Position numbers and translations under genes: made by a program. Below, in pieces: positions 24,601 through 39,600 of a stretch of DNA of 64,000 nucleotides (the first letter of the stretch is position 1; the number at the start of each line of letters is the position of its first letter). The stretch covers positions 12,648,101 through 12,712,100 of the forward strand of contig NC_134950.1 in NCBI RefSeq assembly GCF_965638725.1. The letters are read 5' to 3'. The notes beneath the pieces are model-generated. The model was not told the DNA's origin. It ran no database searches and saw only the letters and a program-made list of their open reading frames with translations. Origin of the DNA: Aptenodytes patagonicus (taxonomy: Eukaryota; Chordata; Aves; Sphenisciformes; Spheniscidae).

Positions 24601-27600
24601 AATCTCCTCTACCACGTAACAGCTTAACTCAAAAAATTATGCACGTTTTCATCATTTATACAGAGCACTCTGTACCTGAATTAGAACAGCAGAATGCGTT
24701 AAAGCATCATTCAACATTGTGAGCACATTTGAAGTAGGAACTACTCCTGGGTCGTGACCCCAAGATGTTATTAGTAAGCGATCATAACCCTAGAAGAGAG
24801 AAATTAAGAATATTTACAGTAGTAATGGACTATCCAAGCACATAAAGTGAGTTAGGCATTAGCATATTGTTACGGTTAGGAAGTTACCACAGGTAACTAC
24901 AACTCTATAGTGTTATACTTTGTACTAAGGATCACTTATGTTCATGTTCCTGGTAAAGACAGAATTTTGCCAACCTCAAAGTTAAGATGCTATTTTGAAC
25001 AGGAGGTGTCTGTCACCAATTCCACATAGTTATGTGGCCATCGCAGCAGCCTCCTAGCAAACAGGAGATGAAAATAATCCCACGTAAATTTAAAAGCAAA
25101 ATATAAGCTAGATAAACTAACACCGTCAGAGAAAAAAAGATGTATCAATCCCCAAAATACCTATCCAAGGGGGAGGGACAGAAAGACAAGAACACTGACT
25201 AAGAAGTAATTTCCTAGTTTCTCTGTTTTCAAGATTGAATTCCCCTGCATTTCCGTAAGATTTCTAGAAACGTCTTGACAGTTCCTTACGAAAATGACGC
25301 TGCAGAATGGTAGCAGGAAAGAAGCATTCACATATGCATGCAGAAGGAAAAAGCTCCAGTAAGTTTGTGATAGTGCAGAATGTGATATCATTTAGTACAA
25401 GAAAGCCTGACCTATCAGCACGCTGAGATTCAAACAGTATTGAAGTTTTCCAAGGCCACCACACTGAATGCTTTTCACTAATAAAAGTGCACAATCCATA
25501 CATTTACTGGTAGTTTAAGCTAATGACAGACTAAGGTTTGAATCAAGCTCATAACCAATGGCCTTACAACATGCCTTCTGTGCTAGAAGCCTTGATTCAC
25601 TTAATCCTATGTTATCTTAAAGTAAGTCTTAGAAATAGAAGTATCTACAAAATTTTTGAAATCAGAAAGGGAAGGGACACACAAAAGAGGTTTGAGGAAT
25701 GGAAACTACATCTACAAATCCTAGAGCCAGAGATAACTGCTGATGTAGGTACACTGAAGAATGCACATCCCTCTCTGAATGTCTCCATACCATTCTAATA
25801 CGTTTAGCTCACGAATCTACTCAGAATGATGAGATGAAAACTGTAGAGGCCTCTCTGCAATTATAAATTTGAACAATATTATTTTACGAACTCCATTGTG
25901 AGCAGCAAGACCCAAACACTGCTAAGCGTCTGCAGCATTTCAAATCAAAGATACAATGATCTTTGGTTCAGGCAAGTTTAGAAGTTGCCACGGCCACTTC
26001 CACCTAGGTTTGCCTAGTATACAGAATACCTAACAGTACTCCTTTGTGGCACATTTGTCCTTATTAGCATCTCAGAGACAGAATGGGAGAAGGCAGCATC
26101 TGAACCCTTCCAGGCATGAATTGATCACCTGCACTGTTTTGTGGGACTCCTTGCCAAAGCACTGTATGGATGCTAGTAAGTTAGGCTGGAAGGAATTTGG
26201 AAGAGCAACTGATCACTGCAGAGACAAGAATTCTAGTCACAACCTTTATATACACAAAATCACATACAGCTCAGGAAGTTCCAGACCAGCACATGGGGAA
26301 GGCTGGAAAGGTCTTAAGAGGAAGTATTACATATTGTGCTTATTCTTCCTACTTCCAGCAACTGCTAGAGACAGGCTACCAGGCTAGGAAGACTTTTTGT
26401 CCAACCTATAGTGCAACTTTTCTTAAATTATTCTGTCATTTAAACTGCACGGAGAATTACAGCCTAGAATTTCAAAGTCTCCATCACAGATTTCTACAGC
26501 GGACAAACTGGAAGTGATCATCTTAGCCATCTTATAAACCAGGAAAAGTTGAATGTAGAGGTGTCCTTCCTTATACGATACTAGAATGAGCACAATATAC
26601 TATGTCTCTATCCTTTGATATAGCTCTTCTACATCTTTATAACACACTCTAGGGATGGGCTTACAAACCTATATTCACAATGACTGCAGTACCACATTTT
26701 ACACTAAAATTGAAAGGGGTGGTGTCAGATACACTGGATTCACATTGTGACAAGAGAGACATAAGTAGGATTCCTTTTTCAGGACCTAGAAAGAAAACAA
26801 ACCAAGATTCTACATAAAACTTGCTTCTAGAAAAGGTACATCATCGACAATGAATTATACCTGACTTCAACTGTTATCCCTGAACAGTGTACAGCATATC
26901 TTTGAAACGTTTGGATAAGGGAAGGAAAATAAATCCATGCATATGCTACCTGAAAAATGTCTGGAAGTTTTCGAAGACGTGTTCCTTTAGAGAGCAACAG
27001 AGAGGGTGGTCCTTGTCCAGTTATATGGTAAATATACAGTTTGAACCAAACTGAACTGACTTCTGGTATCGCAGGTCCAATATGCTGAAAGGATTATTCA
27101 AGAAATTAGAAAGAACCTAATACTGCAATCATTATACATACAGATATCATTTAAGAATCAACAGTCTTAAAGAAATATAAATCTAGTTTTGCAGCACAGG
27201 AGTTCTGTGATATTATATATCACAGATATATATATCTACTGATGATATTCTAGGTACTTAGTCCGGTATTGCAAGACTCTACAGAAAGGTGATAGTAAGG
27301 TATTTTCTATGAATATAAATTCAAGAACAAAACGAACAGATAAATTGTTAATAAATTAAACAATTTACTAAGTATTCACATTTTTCCTCACTAAACACTT
27401 TTTTTTTTAGATGAATTGCAATACTATTCTACATGCTAATAATTGAGTCTTTTTAAAAGAGACATCTAACAGATGTATCCAAAACAAAGCTATTAAGAAG
27501 ATATTATATTACTAGATACCAGGGGGAAAACCCCCAGTATTTTTTCACCTGGGGTGTACAGCTGCTAATAGGTCGAATTTCATTGGTGAGTGGTGCCATG

Positions 27601-30600
27601 GAAACCAGCAAAGTATAATTTTTGTTGAGAACTCTACTGCAGGTAGCTGGATCCAAGCCGAGCAAACTCTCACATCGTAAGAGGTCCAAGGGAAACCCTA
27701 TGTTGAAAATGTAAGATTCTTAAATTATCACTTGAGATAGAACATACAACCCAAAATATTATTTCAGATTTTCCATTCTCCCCTGCTAAGCCATAAATAC
27801 AGTATTTTCCACAACTAAGCTTTAAATTATTGGGGTGAATTTGAATAAATCTGTACATAATTTTAGCACTACAGCTTGTTCCTCACCAACTAAGTGATCC
27901 CCGGAAATAAGCATAAACAGAGATACTGAGGAAGTTAGGTACGATTTTAAAATAAATAAGTAAGTAAATCTACCCCCATTAGAAGAAGAATACACTCCCT
28001 TTCATGACTTGAAAAATCTTTCTTTGACAGAACAACTCTGTCTGAAAAAATAATGACTCTTTTATTGTGGCTTTCAGAAGCACGTGATTTGAAACCAATC
28101 TCTTCTGCAAGTTGAGCTTGCCTTGCCATCATTATAGAATCATAGAATCATTTAGGTTGGAAAAGACCTTTAAGACCATTATGCCTTTAATCTGTTTCTT
28201 TGGATGTTAAGTCCAAGCCTTGGCAACCAAATCTGTCATTCAACAGGCAAATCCAGTAATGCAGGCTCAAAGGATGCTGAAAAAGTGATGTTTTGGCTTA
28301 AAAATATTTTTAAACAACTAGGATACAGATTGTTTTCTGAAATAGCAGCTTAATCAGAAAGCTGAGTCCATGCCAGATAAGTAAACAAACTTAGAAGGAT
28401 TTCCTCAAAAGTGTTCACAGTACCGTTATTTGGTTGATCAGGCTGTACAGCTTGTGCCCCTAGGTCTTTATTATGCCGCAAAAACAGTATTGTGTTTCTC
28501 AGTGTAAGTGCATGATCAAAGTACCGTTGTGCTTCCCCTTCACCTGTGCTTTGAACCTACACAAGAAGCAAAATAAAATGCATACAAGTGGCATGTTGTT
28601 TCCACAAGCATCAATTACACAAAAAGAAAGATTAACAAATTAGCATTTTAAAGCTTTGTAATTGAGTAACAACCCTGCAGCTTCTATGCAAAGGTGATTT
28701 ACAGCTACTATTAAATGAAAAATGAGTCTTGGCCATGCTAGTCAAACGGCCAAAAAGTACACAAAGACAACATCTATAAGTCAGAACTACAACTCAGTCT
28801 TTACGTAAAAGTATTTAAATGTCCAGTCATCCTGACTGGTATAAAAGCATACAGCAATTAACAGCAGTTCTCCTACATAATTCTACAGTTGTCCTTCTAG
28901 AATTATCTTTAAAAGGTAGATAGGTTAAACATTCCAGCACATAATGGTCAAATTTTCCTACAAAAATGATGTGCAGACTTTCAGAAATATTAACACCTTA
29001 CTGAAAAGGAAGTGATTTCCATTGAACAAGCCCTAGCGCAGGTGTGTGTACACACAGACTCAGGCAAATGTAGTTCATGAACTCACTTTGCTCACCCGAC
29101 TCATCACATTCATATACATGCATGGTGTGTCCCTGAAAGTCACTAGAGGTATAAATGCTGTAAATAAGAAACATTTTAACTGAACCACTTAGGTTGAGTA
29201 TGATAAGGTGTTTGTTCTTATCGTTGTATTGTTAAATAAGCAGTTTTACACAATGAAAATACTGGGGGTTTTTGGCCCCTTTACACTTCAAGTGCTGAAA
29301 AAGCATTTGGTCAAATATGTAACAGATTACCTTTTCCAGCTCCACCAAGAAGCTGTCAAGACTCTCATCTGACAGTTTTCCTACTTCAAACATAGTGACT
29401 GCATGACTTTTCAAGTTCTGGAACAACAAAACAAAACTGTTTTAATTCTTTGAGAATAGAATGGGCAAGCAGAAGTTTTATTAAGCAAAAGCATTTCTTA
29501 ACAACAAACGATAAAGAAGTTTTTTTAAAATAATCACACTTGTATTATACTGAAGTCAAAGTATTTTACAGCTCTACATATTTATTCTTTGCATAATACA
29601 TTGAACAATTTTGACATACTGGTGAAAGATTTCCCATCATTAAAAAGGCAGTGAGAGTAGAATCAAACAGGAAGGCAATACGCTTTGTGTGTCCACTAGA
29701 CAGATTCAGGCTGCTCACACTGGCTGTTTCAGCTAATAGAGAACAAAAAGAAAACATACGATCACATTTGTTTTATTTAAAAATAAAATCATCAAGTTTA
29801 AGTCAAAAGCTATTTAAAAAAAAAACCAAACCAAAACCAAACATTAGTTATTGCCATACTGAATAGAACAGGATTCCCGTATCACTACTAAACTACTGAT
29901 TGACTTAATTCAGAAATTGGTATCTTTGCATCAATTGATAGCCATAATGCAGATTACCCAAATAGTTTTTTTCTGAAAATGAGGCTGAATAACTTTAAAC
30001 CAAGAAGTAGACACCACCTCCCCCACTGTATATTCCATATGAAGAAAGGATCTACACAATCTTTGTTTCACTTGTTTCTAGACCCCTTTACAGCCTATGG
30101 CACTCAAGAAATATAAAAACAATTGATCCTAATGTATTAAAATTTACTTTTAGTGCTAACCTGGATCATCTTGACTGTTGGTATCTGTATCTGTGGCTGA
30201 TGACCCAGCTTCCTGTATAGGACTTCTGTTTTCCCCACTGTCCCATGAAAGCAGCATCTTTTGAGGGTCCAAAGTACTCCTATTAATGCAAATTAAAATC
30301 CACATCTATCTGTCACTGTAGCACCAGAGAAGTATCTCTGCCTTCCAGTATGCATAGGCATACCCAATACATGCCTTTCAATACTTCTAAGCGCAAAACC
30401 AGTCAAGCTTGATGTCCCTCAGAGTCCTAATTAGCTTCAGCAGAAAAGTTTGTTTGGGGTTTTGAAATACCAGTTTTTGAAAAAGAGATCTGAAAAATCA
30501 AGCCACCATCGCTGAAGAAGAATCCAACAGAAAAAAATCTAATTCACTTCGTTCTCACAGTCCAAATCAGCATTAAAGAAAACTCAGGCATAGCGGCCAT

Positions 30601-33600
30601 TTTAAATGGCTTAATAGAAATCGAACTAAAAGTGCTGGACAAGTCTTAATTAATGCAACTTGGCACTCCAACTTGGAGAACCCTCTGTTGACTGGTATTA
30701 ACATCACTTTCCCAGGATTTGATACAGATACACATATATGCGAGAGTGCCAATGACAGAACTGCAATGGTACCTGACAGCAAGCAAGCAAACTTTATGTA
30801 CGTATTCACTGACAGAAGTGCCAAGAGGCATTGTCGCTGTACTAGCATAGTAACAGCTGTTATTTCTGGCCCCAGCAGTTTAAAGCAAATGTACACTTAC
30901 CTGCTTCAAAAATTAGCAACTAGGCATTTAAAGGTCAAAAAGCCAGCACTAAATAACAGCAATAAAAGTAGTACATTGAACTTACAGGGTAAATTACCAC
31001 CCCTTATCCTCAGATTAAAAAGGAGATCAAGTACTCTAGCCATTATATACATTAGAAAGCCAAGTGAGATTAGTTGTTGCAGAAGTCCAAGAAAGCAACC
31101 AATAGCTTTACAATCAGATTTTGGTTCTAGCTTTCTCTTCAATGAGAAAAATAAGCCTTGTGAAAGAATGGAAACACTTACTTCAGTCTGTTTACCGAAG
31201 GAACATTCTTCCATGATGGATGAAGATTATCCAGGTTTATTACTTGGCCTTTCTTATGAGCAAAGCCTAACCGACAATACATGGACACAGCATTCTGAAG
31301 AAATACACATACACATAATAAGGAACTGCTCTATGAAACCAGGTTGCAAGATAGTGAACTTTCCACATCAAGTTCAACAGATGCATTATACACACATACC
31401 TTTACTAAAGATAAGTCAATCTCTAGGACGTTTGCAAGCTAGAAAGAAAGAAAGAAGAATCAATAATACAGTATTAACAATGCAGGGTAATTCACCATCT
31501 GTGGGCTTCGGTATCTTTTTGTTGGTTTTCTTTATTTTTAAACCCAGCCTGTACTGCTAGGAGCAATTTTGCCTTCATCAAAAGTGATGAAAAAAAGAGG
31601 ATGAAGTCTCATAATTGTCCCACTTGAAAGCATGCAAAAGAAATACAAGGTTATCTTCCACTGTGTAATTTCTAGGTTAATCATGTATCAGAAGACACAC
31701 AAAGAGGAAAACAAATCCTGAATATATTTAATGGGTATTTTTCAGGTGCTTATTCACCAAATTTTGAGAATAAGACCTTATGAAAACATTTCTTGTATTA
31801 AAATTATAAATACTTATGCAAGTTACATTTCTACTTTAAGCCAACACCCTGCATATTTTCACTGCCAAAGAAAAAAAATTATTTTACTTTTTCTATTTCA
31901 CACTAGCAAAACAGAACCAATCTCATTAGGACAGTGGGAAAACAGACTCTGTTCCAGTTCTAGCTCATATAAAATAGTCTACATTAGTCACCCCTGTATA
32001 AATTCATTCTAGCTGATGGAATTGTTTCACTGAATTGAAGTCACTCCTTCAAGGCTATAAAAGTTACATTCAAGATTAAAGAAACAGGTTGGATCTTAAG
32101 CCTGGCAATACCTCTAAATAAAATCACTTGATATCGATCCATATCTCTGCCTTAAGTATTTTCAGCAGTGTGCTTTGGGCCCTTTCAAGTTTTCCTATCT
32201 GCCTGACACAGGGTAAGTTTTACTTACCTCTGCCACATTAGTGTGTTCATCTATTGAAACAAATATCTTGTACAGGAGTGTTTCAAAGTAATCGCCTTGC
32301 ACTCTGTTCATCACAAAACCTTCAAGTGGTGGCACTGAAAAGAAGAATTACTTGCAAAATTACAATTTGGTAACTTTATTAAACAAACTGCATAAAAACA
32401 GAAAAATAAATTTACACTTATTTAGTTTTCACGGTACCTGTAATTTTGAGGATTTCCCAGTCACAAAGAATAAAAGTCTAAAGATAGTATACATGGTATT
32501 TAAAATTCTCCCACTCTTAAGAAAAGTAATGGTTATCAACGTGTTTTCTTATAAAAACTAAAGCCACTCTACCTCGCATCATAGCCTTGCAGTCTCCAGC
32601 TCATCCACTACGGATAATTTCCAGTCACCCAGCCCATAGAGTGATTTTGTAATGTGGATGGAGATTAAATCATGGCTCTGATTGGAGTGGGACAGAAAAT
32701 ACTGACATACTCCAGAGCTGAGACTCCCAAAGCTGTTATTTAAGCAGTAAGTCTCTTGTATTTAGAGGACTTTCACTTAACTGAACTCTACTACAGCAAT
32801 GACAGGTCCTTCTGCATGGCCAGGTTCCAAACGATTTATGTCTTTGCAGATTACACTGAATTCGGAAACCCCTGAGACCTAGCATAACATAATGAGTTGT
32901 TCAAAGGGCAGCCATATGCTGTGCTAGTTTAAGCTCCTACGTAGTCCCCAGACTCAGTGCATGACTATAATTGAGGTGACAAGACCATGAAGGATGGAAC
33001 CGGTATCTATTAAAAAGTTGCATCTGTCTAGAAAATAGGAGTCAAAAAACCATGCCCTTTTGGCAAGGCAACTACGTTTCTCTATGCTCTTCTTCCTTTT
33101 CATTACAGACATATAGGAGGGTACTTATTAATTCATGCCATGAATCTTTAAAAGAATCTCATCTTACCTAAATAGGTATACAAAATAACCTAAGAATTCA
33201 AGGATTTATATAAACTATATACAATAAAACCAATGTCTTAATAGGGTTGAAAACATTCAGTCAGGAAAAATTTTCATAGCTCAAATGTTTTGTTTAAGCA
33301 AACTCATGTACACAGACAAGCAGCTTCCAAGACAGACAACTACAAGATAACTGAAATGAATCCAAGAAAACATAGGTATAATACCATTAAATATTTACTT
33401 ACCTGCTATACAGCTGTCATCGGATATTGGTACATCAAGGTAAATAAATCCTTTGTTATACAAACCTTTATAAATAAAAGCACATCATTTTAGAAAAAGC
33501 ATTTTCCAGAGTCCTAATGATACAAAGTAGACTTCCTCATCAGTCAATTCAGAATTTAAAGTAACTTTTCCTAATAGCCTCTGCAGTAGAACATTACTTT

Positions 33601-36600
33601 GCAATGCATGGATCAATAAACCACATGTAATATTAAACAGGTGTCACCCTAAAATAGAGCTCTTTACTTGCAGTCTGATGCAGTACACTTGGAGCTCTAC
33701 AAGTACTTTCAGGACAACCGAGCACAGTAGAATGACCACAGATTGAAGTAGCTACATTTGACAAAGATGAGCGTGTCCCCGCCTAAATGTTAACTTAGTT
33801 TTCACCATCATCACTGTACTGTCAAGAAGGGGGTTTTTTTATCCTGAATTAGTTTTGTCAGTTGAGGATGCTGGCTACATTTTGGTCCTGCCCTAACTCA
33901 GGCTGGAACTCACACACTTTGTAGCAAGGATACAAACTAAATCACATCAGTTCTGATGGTCCTCACAGGTCCTTCCCACACATCTTCACTGAAAGTCTTT
34001 TTTACACAAGTGTAAAAATAAGTTCTGGGGCACTTCAACGCAAGATGTCAGCAAAACTGCAGCAGATACAGAGGGACACTGCATACAATAAGGACAATAA
34101 TATGGTAGATTTTAAATGACACTTTCCCCACGAGACTGATTTGAGCACTGAGCATCTCAACTGAGTTCTGCAGAGTAGATAAGCCAGGGAGAAGTTTTTA
34201 AGGAAGGGCAAAACATTTCAGCATGGTTATCTTTAGAGTATAAGGTTTGTAACAGCTGTGCTCTAATAGTAAAGCATAAAGCTAAATCACACAGTATAAA
34301 ATAAGCCCAATTTATTGTCAGTGGTTCCTTTGATGTTACCCAAGATCACTCCATCTACATCATATTCATTACAGCTGGGAGGAAGTGTGCTAACAACCCT
34401 CAGGTGAAGTGATATTAAACACATGAAGGAAAATTGTCAGGATGTTTCACACACACACAGAGCTCAGTCCAGCTATAGTGTGTATATATAGGTATATATC
34501 TATCTATAGTAAAATTACTACCCTCAATCAGATCTTAAATAAAATGCCTGCAGTACAGCAACCACTAACCTGAATTCATGCTGATACAACTGCTGTTCAG
34601 CATGGGCAGTGACACATACTCAGCTATGCAAACTGATGTGTATCAACAAACCAGCTTTAATGGATCAGGACGACATTATGAGCCATCAACATGCTAAGGG
34701 TGCTTTTCACTGTCTCTCCTTCAGATTCAGCTCTCATGGTTGATACATTCTTACTTACTGTACCTGAAATGTACTGATGGCATAGTTTGGACTAAACAGT
34801 CCTCTTTCTCCATAAAATCCCAGACCATTATATTAATCATCTGTACATTCTTTTTCTACCCATAAGTTAGGGTAGAAAGGTACATTAGATCCTTCTAAAC
34901 CTACTAAACTTGAGCTATAACCCTCTCCACAAGCAACACCAGGCCATGTACAGAGAAAGATCATTAAGTGTTTTCTGAATTCAAATTTTCTTAAGCCCTA
35001 TACTGTTTTAGATCTACTCCAGAGCTTGAATTTCACCTACCTCACTTCTGTTTTTATTGTTTTGTTCTGCTTCAGTAACAGGCAGTGGAATTCTGCCTCA
35101 ATTTCTTAACAAAAGTACAGTGCAGATTTGATTGTTTATAGTAAACCAAGCATTTACAGACTGACTTCTCAAGGAGGAGTTTGTCAGTGAATTTGTACTC
35201 CCTTGACTAGTATGATTTGTCTGTATCTAATACTTGTTATGCTGAAACGAGGAGACACGTGCACACCATTTTTTAGTAACAGTTGCAGACCTTTGACAAA
35301 CAAGACAGCCTCTTAGATTTAGGCCCAATTTTCATGGTGTTCAAACAGTACAAAATTACAAAAACTCTTCTTTGAAAAGCAAGGATTGAAATTTTACCAC
35401 CCAGGATTACTGACTGACACTTTTAATTTTAGTTTCTCTTGTCCTCATCTACCTCCCCACAATCTTTACTGACAGTTTCTAATGAAAGAATTTGTTGAAT
35501 CAAACAGTAACAGAGCAACAGCTGCCAATGGCTCACTGTTAAACCATTTACAAGATCCAGACTGCAGTCTGTACAAGCTCGAGTGTTTTCCTCCAACTCC
35601 TCTTATGCTTCAGCTGTCTACATCCCCTTTTATTCCTACTCTCAAAATTTACTGAGCAAGATCTACAAACAGAAAAGGAATGTCCGTTAAACACGTACTG
35701 TGAACTACATTGAAGTCTAATGAACCAGCAAGCTGAGGACCTGAATCAATTATCTTATCAATAGCAGACTTCTCCGATGTAGTACAAATCTAGGTAAAAG
35801 AAATCATGTTAGTCTTTTGTAGAAATAAGTCTATGCAACTTATTTAATACCACTCCAAAGAATACAAAAACATTACAGCCTCAAGTCAATCATAAGTAAC
35901 ATAGGAAGTAATCCATGCTCTTAATAAAAATATTTGCACTGAAGAATTCACCACAGTTCCTGTTAAGTCTTAAAATTTTTTACTCTTGTCCCCGCACAAA
36001 GTTATGCATGCTCTAGGAATGGTACTTAATTGCACAGGCATTTGGCAAGTGAAGTCCACAGTGTAACAGGTTTGCTCTTTAAAACTTCCAAACCGAGTGT
36101 TCAACCACACAACCGGAACCATTCTAGAAAGATGACCATTACAATACCAAAGCAACATGCCTCAGGTTAACTACTCTGGGTTGACGGGATGTCAGAATAT
36201 AAGTAGCCACTGCCCAAGATATTCCCAATAAATAGCCAAAAAAAGATTCCATCACTGCTTTAAACATATTACAATCTAAACAAGACTTCCAGAGCAGGTA
36301 TTAAATCCAGATCAAATGACTAGCTGACTGTAAAAAGAAACAGAGAATAGAAGCAGATTTAAGTCAGCTCACAAGTTTTTCATGTGCAAACAATGAAAAA
36401 AATAAGGACACACATGGAGCAGAAACAATGACAATATATATAAAATAAAGTCCACTGACATTCTGATTCTAATAATACTGAAGGTGAAGATTCAGTCAAA
36501 ACTGATCTGTCAGGGCTTAACTATGAAATTTAAGAAAACATATTTTGTTGCTTGTTCCCTACAAAGCACATCATCACACACACTAGTTATCACAGATTGG

Positions 36601-39600
36601 TCAACACGCCAGAGGGACGGGATGCCATCCAGAGGGACCTGGACAAGCTCGAGAAGTGGGCCTGTGTGAACCTCATGAGGTTCAACAAGGCCAAGTGCAA
36701 GGTCCTGCACCTGGGTCAGGGCAACCCCCGGTATCACTACAGGCTGGGGGATGAAGGGATTGAGAGCAGCCCTGCCAAGAAGGACTTGGGGGGACTGGTG
36801 GATGAAAAGCTGGACATGAGCCAGCAATGTGCGCTCGCAGCCCAGAAGGCCAAGCGTATCCTGGGCTGCATCAAAAGAAGCGTGGCCAGCAGGTCGAGGG
36901 AGGGCATTCTGCCCCTCTACTCTGCTCTGGTGAGACCCCACCTGGAGTACTGCGTCCAGCTCTGGAGCCCTCAGCATAAGAAAAAGACAAGGACCTGTTG
37001 GAGCAGGTCCAGAGGAGGGCCACAAAAATGATCAGGGGGATGGAACACCTCTCCTATGAAGAAAGGCTGAGAGAGTTGGGGTTGTTCAGCCTGGAGAAGA
37101 GAAGGCTTTGGGGAGACCTTATTGCAGCCTATCAGTACTTCAAGGGGGCTTCTAAAAAAGATGGCGGCAAACTTTTTAGCAGGGCCTGTTGCGACAGGAC
37201 AAGGGGGAATGGCTTTCAACTAAAGGGGGGTAGATTTAGACTAGATATAAGGAAGACATTTTTTACGCTGAGGGTGGTGAAACACTGGCACAGGTTGCCC
37301 AGCGAGGTGGTGGATGCCCCATGCCTGGAAACATTCAAGGTCAGGTTGGAGGGGGCTCTGAGCAGCCTGATCTAATTGAAGATGTTCCTGCCCATGGCAG
37401 GGGGGTTGGACTAGATGCCCTTTAGAGGTCCCTTCCAAATCAAACTATTCTATGATTCTATGACACAAAACCACCTCAGCACTGTACATAGTGCAGAAGG
37501 GAAGGCGCTGTTTTCAGGGACTATGAGTATTCAACCAAAATTAGAGATGCAATCCATACTAAAATACCTTGATGTCGTCCTCAGTGATGTAGCCAGACTG
37601 CACGACCCACCAAGCTTCTATAGCAATCTCCACGGGTTTCATGGGTAACAGATCATGAGCAGTTTTCCTTCTGAAAAATTTCTGCAGTGGTACAGTCCAT
37701 TTGAGATAGTAATAAAGAGCACTTCACATGTGCAGACAGCCATTTACCTTTATATAAGCTGATTTTTATATACATCCATTTTTAAGTACATTATATTCAC
37801 AGACTGGATACACACTAATACTATTAGCCTTGACATTTAGTAAGAGCATATACTTGTTCAGAAAAAAAAGAGTTTCTCTCCTCCCTCAAATCATACAAAA
37901 ATGGGAAGGGAAAAAACTTATTTACATCTGATATTGTCAAATCTTCACATAAACCCATATTGTATGTGTCACTAATTAAAATCCACACTATTCAAACACA
38001 TTAGGATCAAGTCCAAATTTAAACTATTTATGACATTTTCTAATGTGAACAGGTAAGAAAGCACAGCAAATGAAGTATACAAATGGGGTATTTTAAAAAA
38101 AATCAGTGATCTTAAAACATTTTAGGAACATTTTATTTACTTTAAAGGACAAAGTACCCCACATTCTCAATAAGCATGATGCTAAAAAAGTACAGTGAAT
38201 TTTAGTCCAAGAAAGAAAAACTAGAAGGTACTGTTTAATTATAGACCTACATAGCTCCTCTTCCATCGTATAGCCATTACTTTTTGGTTCACGCTATCAA
38301 TTTCGTATTTTGGTAAGCACACTTTTGGTTGTGAAGCTACTGAAAGAGCACTTATGAGTTTCCTGAAGAAAGAAAGGAACTGTTGCAAACTAACGGGCCT
38401 ACTTCTATGAGCAGTAATTACAATGTTTTCCACATGTGCTGTTCGCATGCAAGGATGCCTGTTCTGACTCATTACCATTGTCTCAGAGAAGAACATACAT
38501 ACTACAAAAACTTACACCTAAATGGAGGACTGTCCCAGAATACACTCTGATCTCAACTGCACCCATAGAAACATGGAATAATTCTTCCAGAACCAGTATC
38601 ATTATTCCACGTTTACACTGGCCAGGAGACATCAGTTATCTGGTGCCATAGAGTAAATATAGCTCTGAAAATATACAGGGCGGGGGGGGGGGGAAAGACG
38701 TAGTACTGAACATCTTTTTCTTCAGTATACTTTGGTTTTAAATTAAAAAGCTCTTTATTAACTTCAGGAAACACAATATAATTAGCAATAGACTATGTCA
38801 CATTCCATTAGCCATACTATTAAACTAACCAGATCCATGAAATTATTCCATTCTTCATTTCCTATGAAATAATGGGGTGGGAGGAAAGGGAGAGGAAGTT
38901 AAAGACAAACTTACTTTTGAAGACCTACATTGGTTCATTAGATCTATATACTGGTTTCTTCCTATACCAAGAAGTCTTAGACCTGAAAAATAAGTAAGGT
39001 TTTATTTCTCTTAATACAGGTTAAAGCTGAAGATATGTAAAACATTCTTCAAAGAATCAGACCTACTTCTATAATAATATTTTTAATTATTCTTCCTTCC
39101 CAAAATAAAAGGGTAGTTATAGGAGCTAAAATCAGTTTTAACTGAATTTGACAGAGAACCATGTGCACCTAAAACCAGAATCCATCCTCATCCATTTACT
39201 CTGTACAGGTCAAAAAAACCCCCATACCTCATATCTCTCAAGTCACAGGGTAGCAGGGAATAATCCAACCCCTTTCTCTCCTACACTCACATCAACAGGT
39301 AATAACTATGCTTCAAATTAACAGAACTAAAGTTGTACCAGATTTTGGTCAATAGTTTTTCTTCCTCCTAATAAATCCCGCACCATGCACTGGATTAGAA
39401 ATCTAAACTAAGAATTAGAGCACAAAAGGCCACATAAGCCTCTAAGGAAGATGATTAAGATCTAGTTGAGTTAAACTGAATCAGAATTTAATTCTGTAAT
39501 CTCTAGCCTTCAACCATTAAGGAACTATGAACAGGTACTGGAAAATTACTCAGTTTTAAAACTGAGACAGAATACGGGTTAAGTCCAACTTTCTAGTTTG

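Noticed and set aside
29044-29060. Palindrome TGTGTGTACACACA
   Set aside because: Alternating CA/TG sequence makes short palindromes of this kind by chance. No loop or conservation signal was seen.
30673-31560. 295-codon open frame on the plus strand
   Set aside because: It runs antisense across FAM91A1 exons 10 and 11 and their introns, has no family motif, and is explained by the constrained coding sequence on the other strand plus chance.
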